Positions 10,001 to 19,424 of a stretch of DNA of 64,000 nucleotides are shown piece by piece (position 1 is the first letter of the stretch; each line of letters starts with the position of its first letter). The notes under the pieces were generated by a model that did no database searches, had not been told where the DNA came from, and saw only the letters and a program-made list of their open reading frames with translations. Both the position numbers and the translations under genes were made by a program. Source of the DNA: Alteromonas salexigens (GTDB lineage Bacteria > Pseudomonadota > Gammaproteobacteria > Enterobacterales > Alteromonadaceae); NCBI RefSeq assembly GCF_025628895.1, contig NZ_JAOTJC010000007.1:372001-436000 (forward strand), read 5' to 3'.

Positions 10001-11520
10001 TACCGCCCACCATCTTCAGACAGGGTGAATTCCGCCCGGCGTTCGCCGGACAACATCAACATTAAACCAATACCGGATAATAACACTAACAGCAGGCCAG
10101 GTACCGCCGCGCGACCGAAATAGCCAGCTTCGTAGACCCGCCACATATACGTAGCCAGGGTTTCATACCCGGTGGGCCCCAGCATCAGCGTGGCTGGCAG
10201 TTCCCGCATGGCTTCCAGAAAGACCAGCGCTGCCCCTGCCACCATGCCGCGCAGCGTGAGCGGCAGGGTAATTCGCAGGTAGGCTTCCCGGGGGCTGGCC
10301 CCCAATACCCGGGCTGCATTGACCAGCCCGCTATCCAGTTTTTCGGCGGTGGTACGCACGCTGCCGACTGCTAACGGCAGGAACCGCAACACATAGGCCA
10401 CCACCAGCAGCGCCAGGGTTTGGTACAGCATGGGTAACTGTAGCCCCAGATACACCAGCGCCGTGCCCATGACAATGCCGGGCACACCAAAGCCGAAATA
10501 GGTAATGCGTTCCATTAACCGGCCGGCTTTTCCTGCCAGGGCAGCATAGGCCACCGGCAGCGCACAGATAATGGCCACGATAGCCGCCAGTACCGACGCG
10601 TACGCCGAGTTCCAGGCGAACTGCCATTCAAACCCGCCGGTACCTTCCCTGGCCAGCCAGGTCATAAACACCGCCAGCGGTAAAACTACGGCCAGCAACA
10701 CAACCGGCATAGCCGCCACCAGCATGGCGGAATACTGCCAGCGTGAAGGCCATAACAATAAGTGTTTACCGGGGCGCTCTGAGGCACCGGCGACCCGGGA
10801 TTCCAAGAATAATACCAGCGCCACGATGACCATCAGTTGCAACGACAACATAGCAGCCTGGCTCAGCCCAAACGCGTTGTATTCCACAAAAATGACCCGG
10901 GTAAAGGTGTCCAGCCCCATGATGGCAGGGGTACCAAAGTCTGACAGGGCATAAAGCGCCGCCAGCAGCGCCCCGGCGGCAATGCTGGTGCGCACCCGCG
11001 GTAACACCACCCGCCACAAACTGACCCACAGGGACTGCCCCAGCAGCCGCGCCGCATTAATTAAGCTGCCATCCAGGCTGAGCAGAGAGGCCCGGGTGGT
11101 CATCATGACAAACGGATAAGTGTACAGCGACATAACCAGCGCTGTGCCCCACAGGCCGCTGACAGAAAACATGGGAATACCGGTGAGCGATTCAATTTCG
11201 CCGCCGCGACCAAAGGAAAAATACATGGCGAAGGCGCCGATATAGCTGGGCAGCGCCAGGGGCGCGGCCAGTAAGATCAGCCACAGCCGTTTAAATGGCA
11301 GTTGGACATAGGCAGTAAACAGGGCCAGCGGCACCCCAATTAACACGGCGCCGATAATGGTGAGCACCATCAGGGCCAGGGTGTTGCCTAATACCCGCAG
11401 GTTGTGGCTGTCGAACAAGGACGCACTGTCGGCCGCCAGCTCAATTAATACTCCCACTGGCAAGAGGGCCAGTACCGCAATCAGGAACGCCAGCGGATAC
11501 GGCTTCGGCCAGCGTGTCAC
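10000..11520 (-). CDS. fbpB: Iron(III) ABC transporter permease
   Basis: A 506-residue fused permease with two binding-protein-dependent transport domains and about 12 membrane helices, the usual FbpB architecture. EAA-type loops that contact the ATPase are visible in each half: INAARLLGQSLWVSLWRVVLP near 160 and VNAARVLGASPREAYLRITLP near 410. The start is a GTG at 11520 that overlaps the fbpA stop (GTGA), so translation is coupled. Iron as substrate is inferred from family and context. Confidence 0.9.
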   Translation of the reverse strand: MTRWPKPYPLAFLIAVLALLPVGVLIELAADSASLFDSHNLRVLGNTLALMVLTIIGAVLIGVPLALFTAYVQLPFKRLWLILLAAPLALPSYIGAFAMYFSFGRGGEIESLTGIPMFSVSGLWGTALVMSLYTYPFVMMTTRASLLSLDGSLINAARLLGQSLWVSLWRVVLPRVRTSIAAGALLAALYALSDFGTPAIMGLDTFTRVIFVEYNAFGLSQAAMLSLQLMVIVALVLFLESRVAGASERPGKHLLLWPSRWQYSAMLVAAMPVVLLAVVLPLAVFMTWLAREGTGGFEWQFAWNSAYASVLAAIVAIICALPVAYAALAGKAGRLMERITYFGFGVPGIVMGTALVYLGLQLPMLYQTLALLVVAYVLRFLPLAVGSVRTTAEKLDSGLVNAARVLGASPREAYLRITLPLTLRGMVAGAALVFLEAMRELPATLMLGPTGYETLATYMWRVYEAGYFGRAAVPGLLLVLLSGIGLMLMLSGERRAEFTLSEDGGR

Positions 11521-12557
11521 AGTACGCCGACGTCCCGCATAATATTCAGGGTGGGGCGCAGGTCAGCCAGCTTACGTAAATCAATATCGGGTGGGGACAG
11601 GGTGTCCATCGCGGGCAAGCCCTGCGGCGGTGCCACGCCTTCAACCAAAGGAATTTCATAGGCTTCGGTGGCCAGATAAGACTGCACTTCCCGGCTTAGC
11701 AGGTAGCGCATGAAATTCACCGGCAAATCACCGTCACTGAGGGCCAGAATACCTGAGGCATTGACCAGGCAACCGGCGTCGTTTTTCGTGAATGCTAAGT
11801 CCACGTTAGCATCGGGCTTACCTGACTTCAGACGCAGCGTGTAATAATGATTGGCAAAACCAAGGTCAACTTCACCGCGCTCAACGCCCATCACCACACC
11901 CAGTTCACCGGCATACTTCTTGGCATTGCGGTTAACCCCGCGCAACCAGTTGGCGGTGGCTTTGTTGCCTTCCAGCAGGCGCATGGCGGTAACAAAAGAC
12001 TGGAACGAGGCATAAGCCGGTGCCCAGCCAATAGCCAGATCACTGTCGGCCAGTGCCATAATGTCATCGGGGATAGCGTCGGGTTGCACCCGCTCGGTGT
12101 TATAAGGCAAGGTTCTTACCCGCCCGGTCACCGGGGTCCAGCCAGGATACTGAAAACCGGACTTAAGCTGACCGGTGAGATCTGACGGCAGCGGCTTTGC
12201 CAGCTGTTGGTCCGTCACCAGACCCACCGACCCGGTATCCACGGCCCAGAATAAATCGGCTCGCTTCACACCGGCCTTTGCTTCGGCAACAATGGTATTG
12301 GCCAGCGCGGCGCTGCCGCCCCGCCGAATGCGCAGATTTAGCTTGGGGTTGCGCTTTTGAATAGCTTCAAGAACATTTTCGTACAGACCACCTTCACCGC
12401 GGCCCAGATACAGGGTGAGATCGCCCACCAGCGGCGGCAGACTGTCTACCGATACGGCGCCGGGTGACGCCGCCCAACTCAGGCGACTGGCAAACGGCAT
12501 GCTGCCAAATACGGCCGCCGCACCTAACCCCTGTAAAAATGTTCTTCTATGCATCAC
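11517..12557 (-). CDS. fbpA: Iron(III) ABC transporter substrate-binding protein with Tat-like signal
   Basis: A 346-residue periplasmic ferric-binding protein. The N-terminus HRRTFLQGLGAAAVFGSMPF looks like a twin-arginine (Tat) signal, unlike the Sec signals of most FbpA proteins. The adjacent tyrosines typical of ferric coordination are seen in ANHYYTLRL. It starts 6 bases after the stop of the helical periplasmic gene at 12564 and overlaps fbpB. It would capture Fe(III) in the periplasm and deliver it to FbpBC. Specificity for iron rather than another metal is inferred from the Tyr pair and the Fur-like site. Confidence 0.85.
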   Translation of the reverse strand: MMHRRTFLQGLGAAAVFGSMPFASRLSWAASPGAVSVDSLPPLVGDLTLYLGRGEGGLYENVLEAIQKRNPKLNLRIRRGGSAALANTIVAEAKAGVKRADLFWAVDTGSVGLVTDQQLAKPLPSDLTGQLKSGFQYPGWTPVTGRVRTLPYNTERVQPDAIPDDIMALADSDLAIGWAPAYASFQSFVTAMRLLEGNKATANWLRGVNRNAKKYAGELGVVMGVERGEVDLGFANHYYTLRLKSGKPDANVDLAFTKNDAGCLVNASGILALSDGDLPVNFMRYLLSREVQSYLATEAYEIPLVEGVAPPQGLPAMDTLSPPDIDLRKLADLRPTLNIMRDVGVL

Positions 12558-12563
12558 AAGCCC

Positions 12564-13373
12564 TTAAAATACGTCTTTGCGATTCTTCTCAGCGTCTGCC
12601 AGCAAGGTTTTGGCACGATCCAGCTTAGTTTGCATGGCTTCTACTATATCGCGCACTGCATCTACCCCGGCATCCTTTTCGATAGCCTGAGGCAGCGTTA
12701 CGTTGAAGTCTTTTTCAAGATCTTCCACCAGCTCTGCATCATGCTCGATGAGGGCACCTTCGATGCCTTCAAAGCGCTGTAGATAGGTGTCGTGTACCAG
12801 TGTGGTGGCAACTTCGGTGAGCTGTTCCGCGTATTTCGCTACCACTTTGTGCAGGCGGTTCTTAATATCGTCTACCACTTCCGGCGCTGTCGTTGGCTCA
12901 CTTTCGGTGGTACGTACCTTGTCTACCAGCCCTTGTTTCTGGTACTGGGCGGCAAGTTTAACCGCGCCCAGCGCCTGCCACAAGGCCTCTTTAAGCTTCT
13001 GCTCCTGCTCACGGACTACCGAAATATCCGCGCCGCCATCAATACCCTGCTTAATGCCGTAAATGGCTTGCCAGATAGAGGCGTAAATCGGTACATACTG
13101 GGTCTCGATAGCTGAGTGGAAGTTCACTTCTTCCCAGAATTCAATAAGCTGTGCCGTATCTACTTTACCTTTACCCTCATTGGCATAGGTATCTACCACG
13201 GCGCCATACTTGCCTTCCAGCCACTTTACTTCCTGGCTGTAATCGCCCAGGTGTTCAGACAGGTGATTTACCTGATCGGTAATTTCACCGTTGGCCAGAG
13301 CGGGCAAGCTCATGCTGCCGGCGGCCAGTGCTACAGCCAAAGCAATGTATCGGGGAGCTTTTGTAAACGTCAT
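12564..13373 (-). CDS. Periplasmic helical protein resembling the FTR1 permease periplasmic domain
   Basis: A 269-residue protein with a Sec signal peptide (about 1-27, ending LPALA) and an otherwise all-helical, acidic sequence without membrane helices. The segment TYLQRFEGIEGALIEHDAEL, about 80 residues from the end, resembles the periplasmic helical part of bacterial FTR1-family iron permeases, where a YL-x-x-FE-x-x-E pattern is common. The permease part itself is absent. It is first in the operon with fbpABC and lies 32 bases downstream of a Fur-box-like dyad. I infer a periplasmic iron-handling role. The FTR1 resemblance is from memory and moderate; it could be another helical metal-binding fold such as imelysin-like. 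Confidence 0.6.
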   Translation of the reverse strand: MTFTKAPRYIALAVALAAGSMSLPALANGEITDQVNHLSEHLGDYSQEVKWLEGKYGAVVDTYANEGKGKVDTAQLIEFWEEVNFHSAIETQYVPIYASIWQAIYGIKQGIDGGADISVVREQEQKLKEALWQALGAVKLAAQYQKQGLVDKVRTTESEPTTAPEVVDDIKNRLHKVVAKYAEQLTEVATTLVHDTYLQRFEGIEGALIEHDAELVEDLEKDFNVTLPQAIEKDAGVDAVRDIVEAMQTKLDRAKTLLADAEKNRKDVF

Positions 13374-13404
13374 AGTATTCGTTCCTGCGTCTGAGTTCTC
13401 TGAA

Positions 13405-13423
13405 AATGATACTTATTATCATT
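13405..13423. promoter_or_regulatory. Fur-box-like operator
   Basis: AATGATA (13405-13411) and TATCATT (13417-13423) form a perfect 7-5-7 dyad within AATGATACTTATTATCATT. This closely matches the AT-rich GATAAT/ATTATC pattern of Fur sites. It lies 32 bases upstream of the iron operon start at 13373, suitable for iron-dependent repression. Confidence 0.7.
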
Positions 13424-13782
13424 AAGGGAGTAAAGCAAATGCGGATCAATCCGCTGCATACCGCGCGTAAAGAATGTAAACCTGCGCCACCGGCTTCGCT
13501 CAGCAGTGCGTATTGTGCGCGTCTCGTTTACGGGTTCAGGCCTGACCCAGTTCAGTTATCACTCGGCCCTCGTCCCGTTTTTGTAGTAAAAACCGCTGTT
13601 TTTTAGCTGGCAAGCTACTCGAAATTCGGGGTTGCATGGGCACCACAACAGCGGCGCAAACGGGCTAGCTGCGAAGCGTGAAAAAAATCTAAAAAAGACA
13701 TTGTATTTCGTCAGCTTCCCACTAGAATCCGCGCAATAATTGGTCAGCATCCCGCTGACCTTCATCGTCTACTGAGAAGCCC
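13424..13782. other. Intergenic region between the iron operon and thrE
   Basis: About 360 bases between two divergent genes, with no convincing gene. It should contain the promoters of both. A small AAAAAC/GTTTTT dyad lies near 13588-13603 and a stretch rich in A and T just before 13740. I see no RNA gene. Confidence 0.4.
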
Positions 13783-15009
13783 GTGGATACCGCTGAATTT
13801 ATCCAGATCCGAAAGTTTATTGTGAAGCTTGGCAAGATGCTGCACAAGTACGGCACGCCGTCGTTCCGGCTGGAAGCCTACCTGAATGAAGTGGCAACCT
13901 ATCTGGGTGTGCACGCTTCGTTTATTTCTACCCCTACCTCACTCACGCTGGTTATCTGGAGTGACAAGCATGAAGACGAATATAACCATGCTGCCCGGCT
14001 GATGCCCGGCGAGCTGGATATGAACGCGCTGTCGCTTACCGACGAACTGGCCAGCTCGCTGCTGGCCGGGGAACTTACCCTGCAAGAAGCCGATAAGCGG
14101 CTCAGTGAAATTGATGTAATGCCCAGCCCGTATGGCAAGCTGGTAACCGGTGCCGCCTTCGGCCTGTCCACCGGCGCCTTTGCAATGCTGATGGGCGCAT
14201 CGTGGCCGGAAATCTTCTGGTCAGGCTTACTGGGTCTGGTGGCGTATATATGGACGCTGTGGGCCATGCGCTCTAAACGGGTAAACCTGATGCTGGAGCC
14301 GGTCACCGCGTTTATCGCCGGTCTGCTGGCCTGCGCAATTGGCCGCTATCTGGACCCCGGCATCAATATACCGCTGATTGTACTATCGTCGGTCATTGTG
14401 TTTGTGCCCGGGCTGGCGCTGACCATGGGCCTGGCCGAACTCAGTTCCCGTAATATGGTTTCCGGCACCGCCCGCACTATGGACGCCGTGATGCAGCTGT
14501 TTAAACTGTACTTTGGTGCGTTTCTGGGGGTGTCCGCCGGCTTCAGCCTGTTTGGTGAAAACGTGTATCAGCCCGCCGAGTCACTGCCCTACTGGGCCAC
14601 CTGGCTGGCCGTATTCCTGCTGTGTCTGTCGTTGGTGGCGATATTCCGGACCCGGCTTAAGCATTTGCCGTGGGCCATGACGTCGGCGTTCATTGCCTAC
14701 AGCGCCACGGCATGGAGCTCTGAGTATCTGGATCAGGGGCTGGGCGCCTTCGTAGGTGCCTTCGCGCTGGGCGTATTTGCCAATGCCTTTACCCGCATTG
14801 CCAATCAGCCTGCCACCATTGTGGCCATGCACGGTCTGATCGTGCTGGTGCCTGGCTCAAAAACCTACATTGGCCTGAACTCGTTTATGACCGGCCAGGA
14901 TTTTGTGCAGGCCGATCACGTAGGTCAGGAAGTATTTTTGATCTTCATGTCGCTGGTAGCCGGGCTGATCTTTGCCAATGTGGTGATGCCCACCAAGAAG
15001 GCTCTGTAG
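13783..15009 (+). CDS. Threonine/serine exporter family membrane protein
   Basis: A 408-residue ThrE-family protein in which the YjjP-like N-terminal part (soluble segment of about 120 residues, then helices) and the YjjB-like C-terminal part are fused in one chain. About ten membrane helices are seen between 125 and 400. The family exports threonine/serine (ThrE) or dicarboxylates such as succinate (YjjPB); the substrate here is not determined. Start is the GTG at 13783, GTGGATACCGCT, with GAGAAG ahead of it. Single gene, convergent with ycjF. Confidence 0.85.
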   Translation: MDTAEFIQIRKFIVKLGKMLHKYGTPSFRLEAYLNEVATYLGVHASFISTPTSLTLVIWSDKHEDEYNHAARLMPGELDMNALSLTDELASSLLAGELTLQEADKRLSEIDVMPSPYGKLVTGAAFGLSTGAFAMLMGASWPEIFWSGLLGLVAYIWTLWAMRSKRVNLMLEPVTAFIAGLLACAIGRYLDPGINIPLIVLSSVIVFVPGLALTMGLAELSSRNMVSGTARTMDAVMQLFKLYFGAFLGVSAGFSLFGENVYQPAESLPYWATWLAVFLLCLSLVAIFRTRLKHLPWAMTSAFIAYSATAWSSEYLDQGLGAFVGAFALGVFANAFTRIANQPATIVAMHGLIVLVPGSKTYIGLNSFMTGQDFVQADHVGQEVFLIFMSLVAGLIFANVVMPTKKAL

Positions 15010-15014
15010 GCAGC

Positions 15015-15914
15015 TTACCGCAACAGTTTCATCAGTGCTTTGCCCAGCCGCACATTCAGTGCGCCGGCTGCCACGGCTTCGGCTGAGTTTTCCATAAAGC
15101 GGGCGGTTAGCGAGCCACTGATTTGATTGGCCACTTCGTCAGTGGCCAGGTCGAAAATACTCTGCGCGGCAATGTTCTGCGCCAGTACTTTAAACAGCTG
15201 CCAGTTACCCAGCGTGCCTGGCCGTAAACCGTAGACCTGGGCGACCCGCCGGATAGTACGAAAGCTTATCCATACAATCATCAGCGTTTGAATAAGGTGG
15301 TTGGGGCTGATAAACGTCAGGCTACCGGCGGTCATCGATTCTTTGTTAATGACCTCCTGCGCCCGCTTATCTACCGGTTTGACCACCGTACGCTGGTATA
15401 ACGCCAGTGCTTCCTGGGCCGACACATCGCTGTTCAGCGCCTGGGTAAAGGTTTTATAACAGCGGGCGGCATAGCTGTGCGCCGAAAAACTGCTGGCGTG
15501 GCGTTTCAGGCTTGCCAGCAGCGCCGCTTTATCGCTGGTTTGCTCCAGTGCCTGATAATCCAGCTGCCGCGACAAATGCTTATTCACGTTCATAAAGCCT
15601 TTGGCTTCACGGCCCACCAGCGTCAGCATACATAGCACGAACCCGGCCAGCAGGCTGCCCAGCACCGTAGCCGTGATGGGATAGCTGTCAAAGTAACCCA
15701 GCACTGCCTCTACGGCGCTAACTACCCCAAAACCAATGGCGCAGGCGCCGCCCAGCAGTAAGGTGGTGGTGCCCAGCGACAGGCTGCGCTTTTCTGTGCC
15801 TGGCTGCCAGGTGGAGTCGTCAATTTTAGCCGGCATGTCGGCTTCAGGCTGCACGGTATTAATGGTGCGTTCGGTAACTTTAGAGCGATAGCGCTGCGTA
15901 GTGTCTGCTGACAT
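15015..15914 (-). CDS. ycjF: YcjF/DUF697 family inner-membrane protein
   Basis: A 299-residue TIGR01620-type membrane protein. Two hydrophobic segments near 50-72 and 78-102 are followed by a DUF697 region with amphipathic helices (LIQTLMIVWISFRTIRRVAQVYGLRPG). It starts one base after the ycjX stop, and the AGGAGG ribosome-binding site lies inside the last ycjX codons, so the pair is coupled. ycjX-ycjF is a widely conserved pair, stress (phage-shock/heat) linked in enterobacteria; the molecular role is unknown. Confidence 0.85.
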   Translation of the reverse strand: MSADTTQRYRSKVTERTINTVQPEADMPAKIDDSTWQPGTEKRSLSLGTTTLLLGGACAIGFGVVSAVEAVLGYFDSYPITATVLGSLLAGFVLCMLTLVGREAKGFMNVNKHLSRQLDYQALEQTSDKAALLASLKRHASSFSAHSYAARCYKTFTQALNSDVSAQEALALYQRTVVKPVDKRAQEVINKESMTAGSLTFISPNHLIQTLMIVWISFRTIRRVAQVYGLRPGTLGNWQLFKVLAQNIAAQSIFDLATDEVANQISGSLTARFMENSAEAVAAGALNVRLGKALMKLLR

Positions 15915-15915
15915 G

Positions 15916-17301
15916 CTATGCCTCCTGATTCAGTAAAAATTCAAACAGCCGATCCAGTCCGCGCCCGTTTAACATGCGCGGCAGATGGTCTTTGGGCACC
16001 TGCGCCTGCAGTACCGGATAATGGGCATCACTTTCCATGTCTTTCAGGGTGCTGGGCAGCGGCTCGAAGTTGGCCTCCACATACGCGCCCGCCGGATTGG
16101 TATACCGCAGGGCGTTGTCGTGCTCGCCGCTATCGGTGGTTTGCATTGCCGACACCAGAAAGTGCTCAAACTGAATGGGCTTGTCGGCAAATTTTGCCAC
16201 TGCCCCTTCGGTGATCTGCTGTAACAGACTGAGCAGGGCTGGTTTCTGCGACTCCGGGATAAGGTCGGTCTTGGTGGCCACAAACGCCACCCGGCCTATC
16301 TGCCGCTGCCGTAATACATTACGGGCAAACCAGCCCGGGTTACCGTACACAAAGGTTTCAGCCAGGTGGCTCAGGGTCTCTTTCAGCTGATACAGGTGCT
16401 GGCGGGAATGATTCAGCCCTTCGAACAGATCCACCAGAATAATTTGCTTATCGGTTTCCCGGAAAGTGCTTTCTTTCAACGGCGTCAGCCAGTTGTCCTG
16501 AAAGGCCGCGTAATGCTGTGCAAAGGCTTTGTACCATGGGTGTGAAATATCGCTGGTGATTTTGGCTGGCAGCGGCGCAAACCCTTCCGCCCGCCAGTCG
16601 AAGCCGGAGCCGTCGATGAGAAAGCTGCCCGGTTGTAACATGGAAATGCCGTGGGCTTTGGCGTGTTGCAGGTAGCGGCGATATTCGCTGACCACCTCCA
16701 GCACCGCTTCACGGGTGGGTGGCTGTTCAAAATCAAAGCCTTCCACGAAGGCGTGCCAGGCAGAGGAGTAATGTTTTTGCGGCTCGCTGGCCTGCTGCGC
16801 CCAGGCAGAGTCGCTCCATTGTGAAAATGACTTACCCAGCATGGGCATATCGGTGATCCACTCGCCCGGATAGTCGATAAATTCAAAGACCACGTCGGTA
16901 TAGGGCATCAGCAGCTTTTTAATGTTGCCGGTTTGGCGCAGTCGTACAATGAGCTTAAAGCCGTAGGCCTGTTCAGTAGGCGCCGGCCAGTGACCGCTTT
17001 CCAGCGCCTGCAAGTGGGCATCGGCGGGAAACATGGCGTAACCAGGCAAAGGTTCAATCCGCATATGATCCACCAGCTCCATGGGCAGGCTTTCCAATAG
17101 CGGCAGGCAGTTGTATTTCTCTTCACTGCGGTACTTCAGAATGGTCATCAGGCTGGTAAACAGCATAGATTTACCGCTGCGGCTGAGCCCGGTAATGGTA
17201 AAGCGATGACGCTCCTGCAAAAACCAGGCGTCCACCTGCGACATCCCCTGACTGGATACCTGCTGTACCGGCTGCATCATTTGTTTCAACCAATCGCGCA
17301 T
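15916..17301 (-). CDS. ycjX: YcjX family nucleotide-binding protein
   Basis: A 461-residue YcjX-like P-loop NTPase, a divergent GTPase family. Walker A is GLSRSGKSMLFTSL near 40. A Walker B-like segment (VVFEFIDYPGEW) and a G4-like VATKTDLIPES are present. The ATG at 17301 is preferred over a GTG at 17313 because GAGG lies 6 bases before it. It forms a coupled operon with ycjF. The partner relationship suggests a membrane-associated stress function; the biochemical activity is not known from the sequence. Confidence 0.88.
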   Translation of the reverse strand: MRDWLKQMMQPVQQVSSQGMSQVDAWFLQERHRFTITGLSRSGKSMLFTSLMTILKYRSEEKYNCLPLLESLPMELVDHMRIEPLPGYAMFPADAHLQALESGHWPAPTEQAYGFKLIVRLRQTGNIKKLLMPYTDVVFEFIDYPGEWITDMPMLGKSFSQWSDSAWAQQASEPQKHYSSAWHAFVEGFDFEQPPTREAVLEVVSEYRRYLQHAKAHGISMLQPGSFLIDGSGFDWRAEGFAPLPAKITSDISHPWYKAFAQHYAAFQDNWLTPLKESTFRETDKQIILVDLFEGLNHSRQHLYQLKETLSHLAETFVYGNPGWFARNVLRQRQIGRVAFVATKTDLIPESQKPALLSLLQQITEGAVAKFADKPIQFEHFLVSAMQTTDSGEHDNALRYTNPAGAYVEANFEPLPSTLKDMESDAHYPVLQAQVPKDHLPRMLNGRGLDRLFEFLLNQEA

Positions 17302-17558
17302 GGTGCGCCTCACCTCCGTTTGGGTTAACTGCCCTGCTCTACCTGATAAGTAGTGGTGTTTTTACCGGCAAAAAGCAAGCCGCTGGCATATTTTGTTACA
17401 AGTCGTTCTGCAAAGCAGCAACCGTCTATCCTGCCCGCGCTGCGCTTAATCAGCGGGGCCGGGTGGTCGCAATTGGCGGTAATACAGTAAAAATCTTACT
17501 TTACAAATACCTGCAACATAGTGAATATATAAATATTAACTAATATAAGGAACATTAC

Positions 17559-17909
17559 ATGAGTAAGTCATATACAGAGATCACACAGCGTATTTCAAAG
17601 AACATGAAAACCCTGCGCAGTGACATTCCCGACACCATGTCAGGCTTTTCCGCCATGGCCAAAGCCGCCACTGCAGACGGCGTACTGGATAAGAAAACCA
17701 AAGAGCTGATCGCGCTGGCCATTGGTGTGTCTACCCGTTGTGATGGCTGCATTGGGTTTCATACCAAGGCGCTGGTAGAGCTGGGCGCCACCAAAGAAGA
17801 AGTGGAAGAAACTCTGGGGATGGCCATTTACATGGGTGGCGGCCCCTCGCTGATGTATGCCGCCGACGCCATGCAGGCATACGAAGAGTTTGCCCAAGGC
17901 AAAGCTTAA
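17559..17909 (+). CDS. AhpD-like carboxymuconolactone decarboxylase family protein
   Basis: A 116-residue CMD/AhpD-family protein. It carries the redox motif Cys61-x-x-Cys64 with His68 (CDGCIGFH), the alkylhydroperoxidase D-type active site, rather than a decarboxylase site. AAGGAA lies 8 bases before the ATG. It stands alone. A peroxide or thiol-disulfide role is likely by family; the electron partner is not visible nearby. Confidence 0.85.
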   Translation: MSKSYTEITQRISKNMKTLRSDIPDTMSGFSAMAKAATADGVLDKKTKELIALAIGVSTRCDGCIGFHTKALVELGATKEEVEETLGMAIYMGGGPSLMYAADAMQAYEEFAQGKA

Positions 17910-17929
17910 CCGCCTACCTCTGTTACCGT

Positions 17930-18514
17930 CTACTCCCAACCCCAGGGGGCGGGCGGTGCAGCTACGGGTTTGGTCAGGTCAAAGTCCACCTGAAACGCCC
18001 TGCCCTCGCGTACCAGCTGATAACTCAGCGTGTCCGGATACACAAACAGCTTCCAGGTATTATTCAGCGACTGCGGCAACCCCTGTTCGGCAAACATCTG
18101 ACGGGTATAGCTGTCCGCCGGAAACGCCTGTGCCTGAGCAAATCCGGCGTCGGTGGTAATACCGCCGTAATATGTCACCTTATCAATGCTGCCATCTTCA
18201 TGACGGTGATTATGCTTTAACACCAGACCACTGCCGGTGCGGCTCAGGATCCAGGTGCGGGAGCGGTTTTCGCCGACATGAAACGGCATGGTCAGCGTGG
18301 TGTCGGTGCATTCCCGAAAATGCACAATAAGCTGCTTGCCGGTAAACGCATCCGACGGCGCGGTATCGTTAGTGACAGTGCCCGCGAATGCTTTACCGCA
18401 GTAACTGGCCAGCGTATCAAAAAACGCCTGATGAGTGGGATGGGAGCGCACGGGTAACTGTTCTGCCAGCGCCAGTGCGGGCAATAACAGCGCCATTAAA
18501 GCAACAATTTTCAT
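17930..18514 (-). CDS. Secreted protein of unknown function
   Basis: A 194-residue protein with a Sec signal peptide (about 1-17, MKIVALMALLLPALALA). The mature part has two cysteines (CGKAF near 39 and FRECTD near 68) that could form a disulfide. It also has a beta-rich look with paired segments such as SGLVLKHNHRHEDGSIDKVTYYGG. I do not recognise a named family. It is convergent with the AhpD-like gene and likely periplasmic. Confidence 0.7.
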   Translation of the reverse strand: MKIVALMALLLPALALAEQLPVRSHPTHQAFFDTLASYCGKAFAGTVTNDTAPSDAFTGKQLIVHFRECTDTTLTMPFHVGENRSRTWILSRTGSGLVLKHNHRHEDGSIDKVTYYGGITTDAGFAQAQAFPADSYTRQMFAEQGLPQSLNNTWKLFVYPDTLSYQLVREGRAFQVDFDLTKPVAAPPAPWGWE

Positions 18515-18600
18515 AAGGTGTGTTCGGTAGTCTTAAAAAACTCAGCCTACCGGAAAATCACGCGCCACGCACCTGCCGCAAGCAAGAACTGCCAGCGCCG

Positions 18601-19362
18601 CTAATGCCGGGTCGTACTGAAGCCTAATTTACGGGCCAGCCGGTTCTTGGTGGAGTGCCAGTGGTTTTTCGGCAGGGTCGGTGCTTGTGCCAACACATCA
18701 TCGAAGCTGATGTCGGTAACCGGTAAGGGCGGAACGTGGGCACAAAACAGGGTCTCCAGCTTCGCTTCGGCCATTCGCTGTAACGAGCGCTTATACTGGT
18801 TCGGATGACACACCGGATACGGTGGCACCAGCTGCCCTTTCACCTGCACAATGAGATCGGCCACATAGGCCTGGCGGGACGGCGTATGAATAAGGGATAG
18901 GTCGTGATCGGTGTGCCCGGGGGTGAACACCACCTGCCAGTCGCTAAATCCGGGCAGGGTCTGGCCGTCGGTTAACAGTTGGTCGGGCTTTAAAACGGGC
19001 GAATACCAGATGTGTTTTTTCGGTTTGCGTAAGCGGCTGGCCACCCACCAGGTGAGCGCCACATCAATGGCATGGGCGCTGCGCCCGGCCACGCCGCTAT
19101 ACCACTTACGGGCCTTCGGGTGGGCGGCGATGGGCGCGCCGGTCCGGGCCCGCAAGGCATGGGCGCCGCCCGCATGGTCCGGATGCATATGAGTGACTAC
19201 AATTAACGCCAGATCGCTCAGTGGCCTACCCAGCGTAATTTGTATGTACTCACACACTGCATCCACATCGGCGCGGGAACAGCCGTCCAGCAAGAGCAGC
19301 TTGTCGCCGTCTTCCACCAGAAAAATAAACTGAATATAGCCCTGTAGGGTGTGAATTTTCAT
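18601..19362 (-). CDS. MBL-fold metallo-hydrolase
   Basis: A 253-residue metallo-beta-lactamase-fold hydrolase. The metal motif THMHPDHAGG (His58, His60, Asp62, His63) is complete; GHTDHD and a late FCAHVPP supply further ligands. The ATG at 19362 was preferred to a TTG at 19374. The family includes lactonases, glyoxalase II-type thioesterases and others; substrate is not predictable. No evident operon partners. Confidence 0.85.
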   Translation of the reverse strand: MKIHTLQGYIQFIFLVEDGDKLLLLDGCSRADVDAVCEYIQITLGRPLSDLALIVVTHMHPDHAGGAHALRARTGAPIAAHPKARKWYSGVAGRSAHAIDVALTWWVASRLRKPKKHIWYSPVLKPDQLLTDGQTLPGFSDWQVVFTPGHTDHDLSLIHTPSRQAYVADLIVQVKGQLVPPYPVCHPNQYKRSLQRMAEAKLETLFCAHVPPLPVTDISFDDVLAQAPTLPKNHWHSTKNRLARKLGFSTTRH

Positions 19363-19424
19363 CGGTAAACCCAAAAATGACCGGGTCGTACAGTAGCAAA
19401 TTTATAGTGGTTAGACCAGATACA

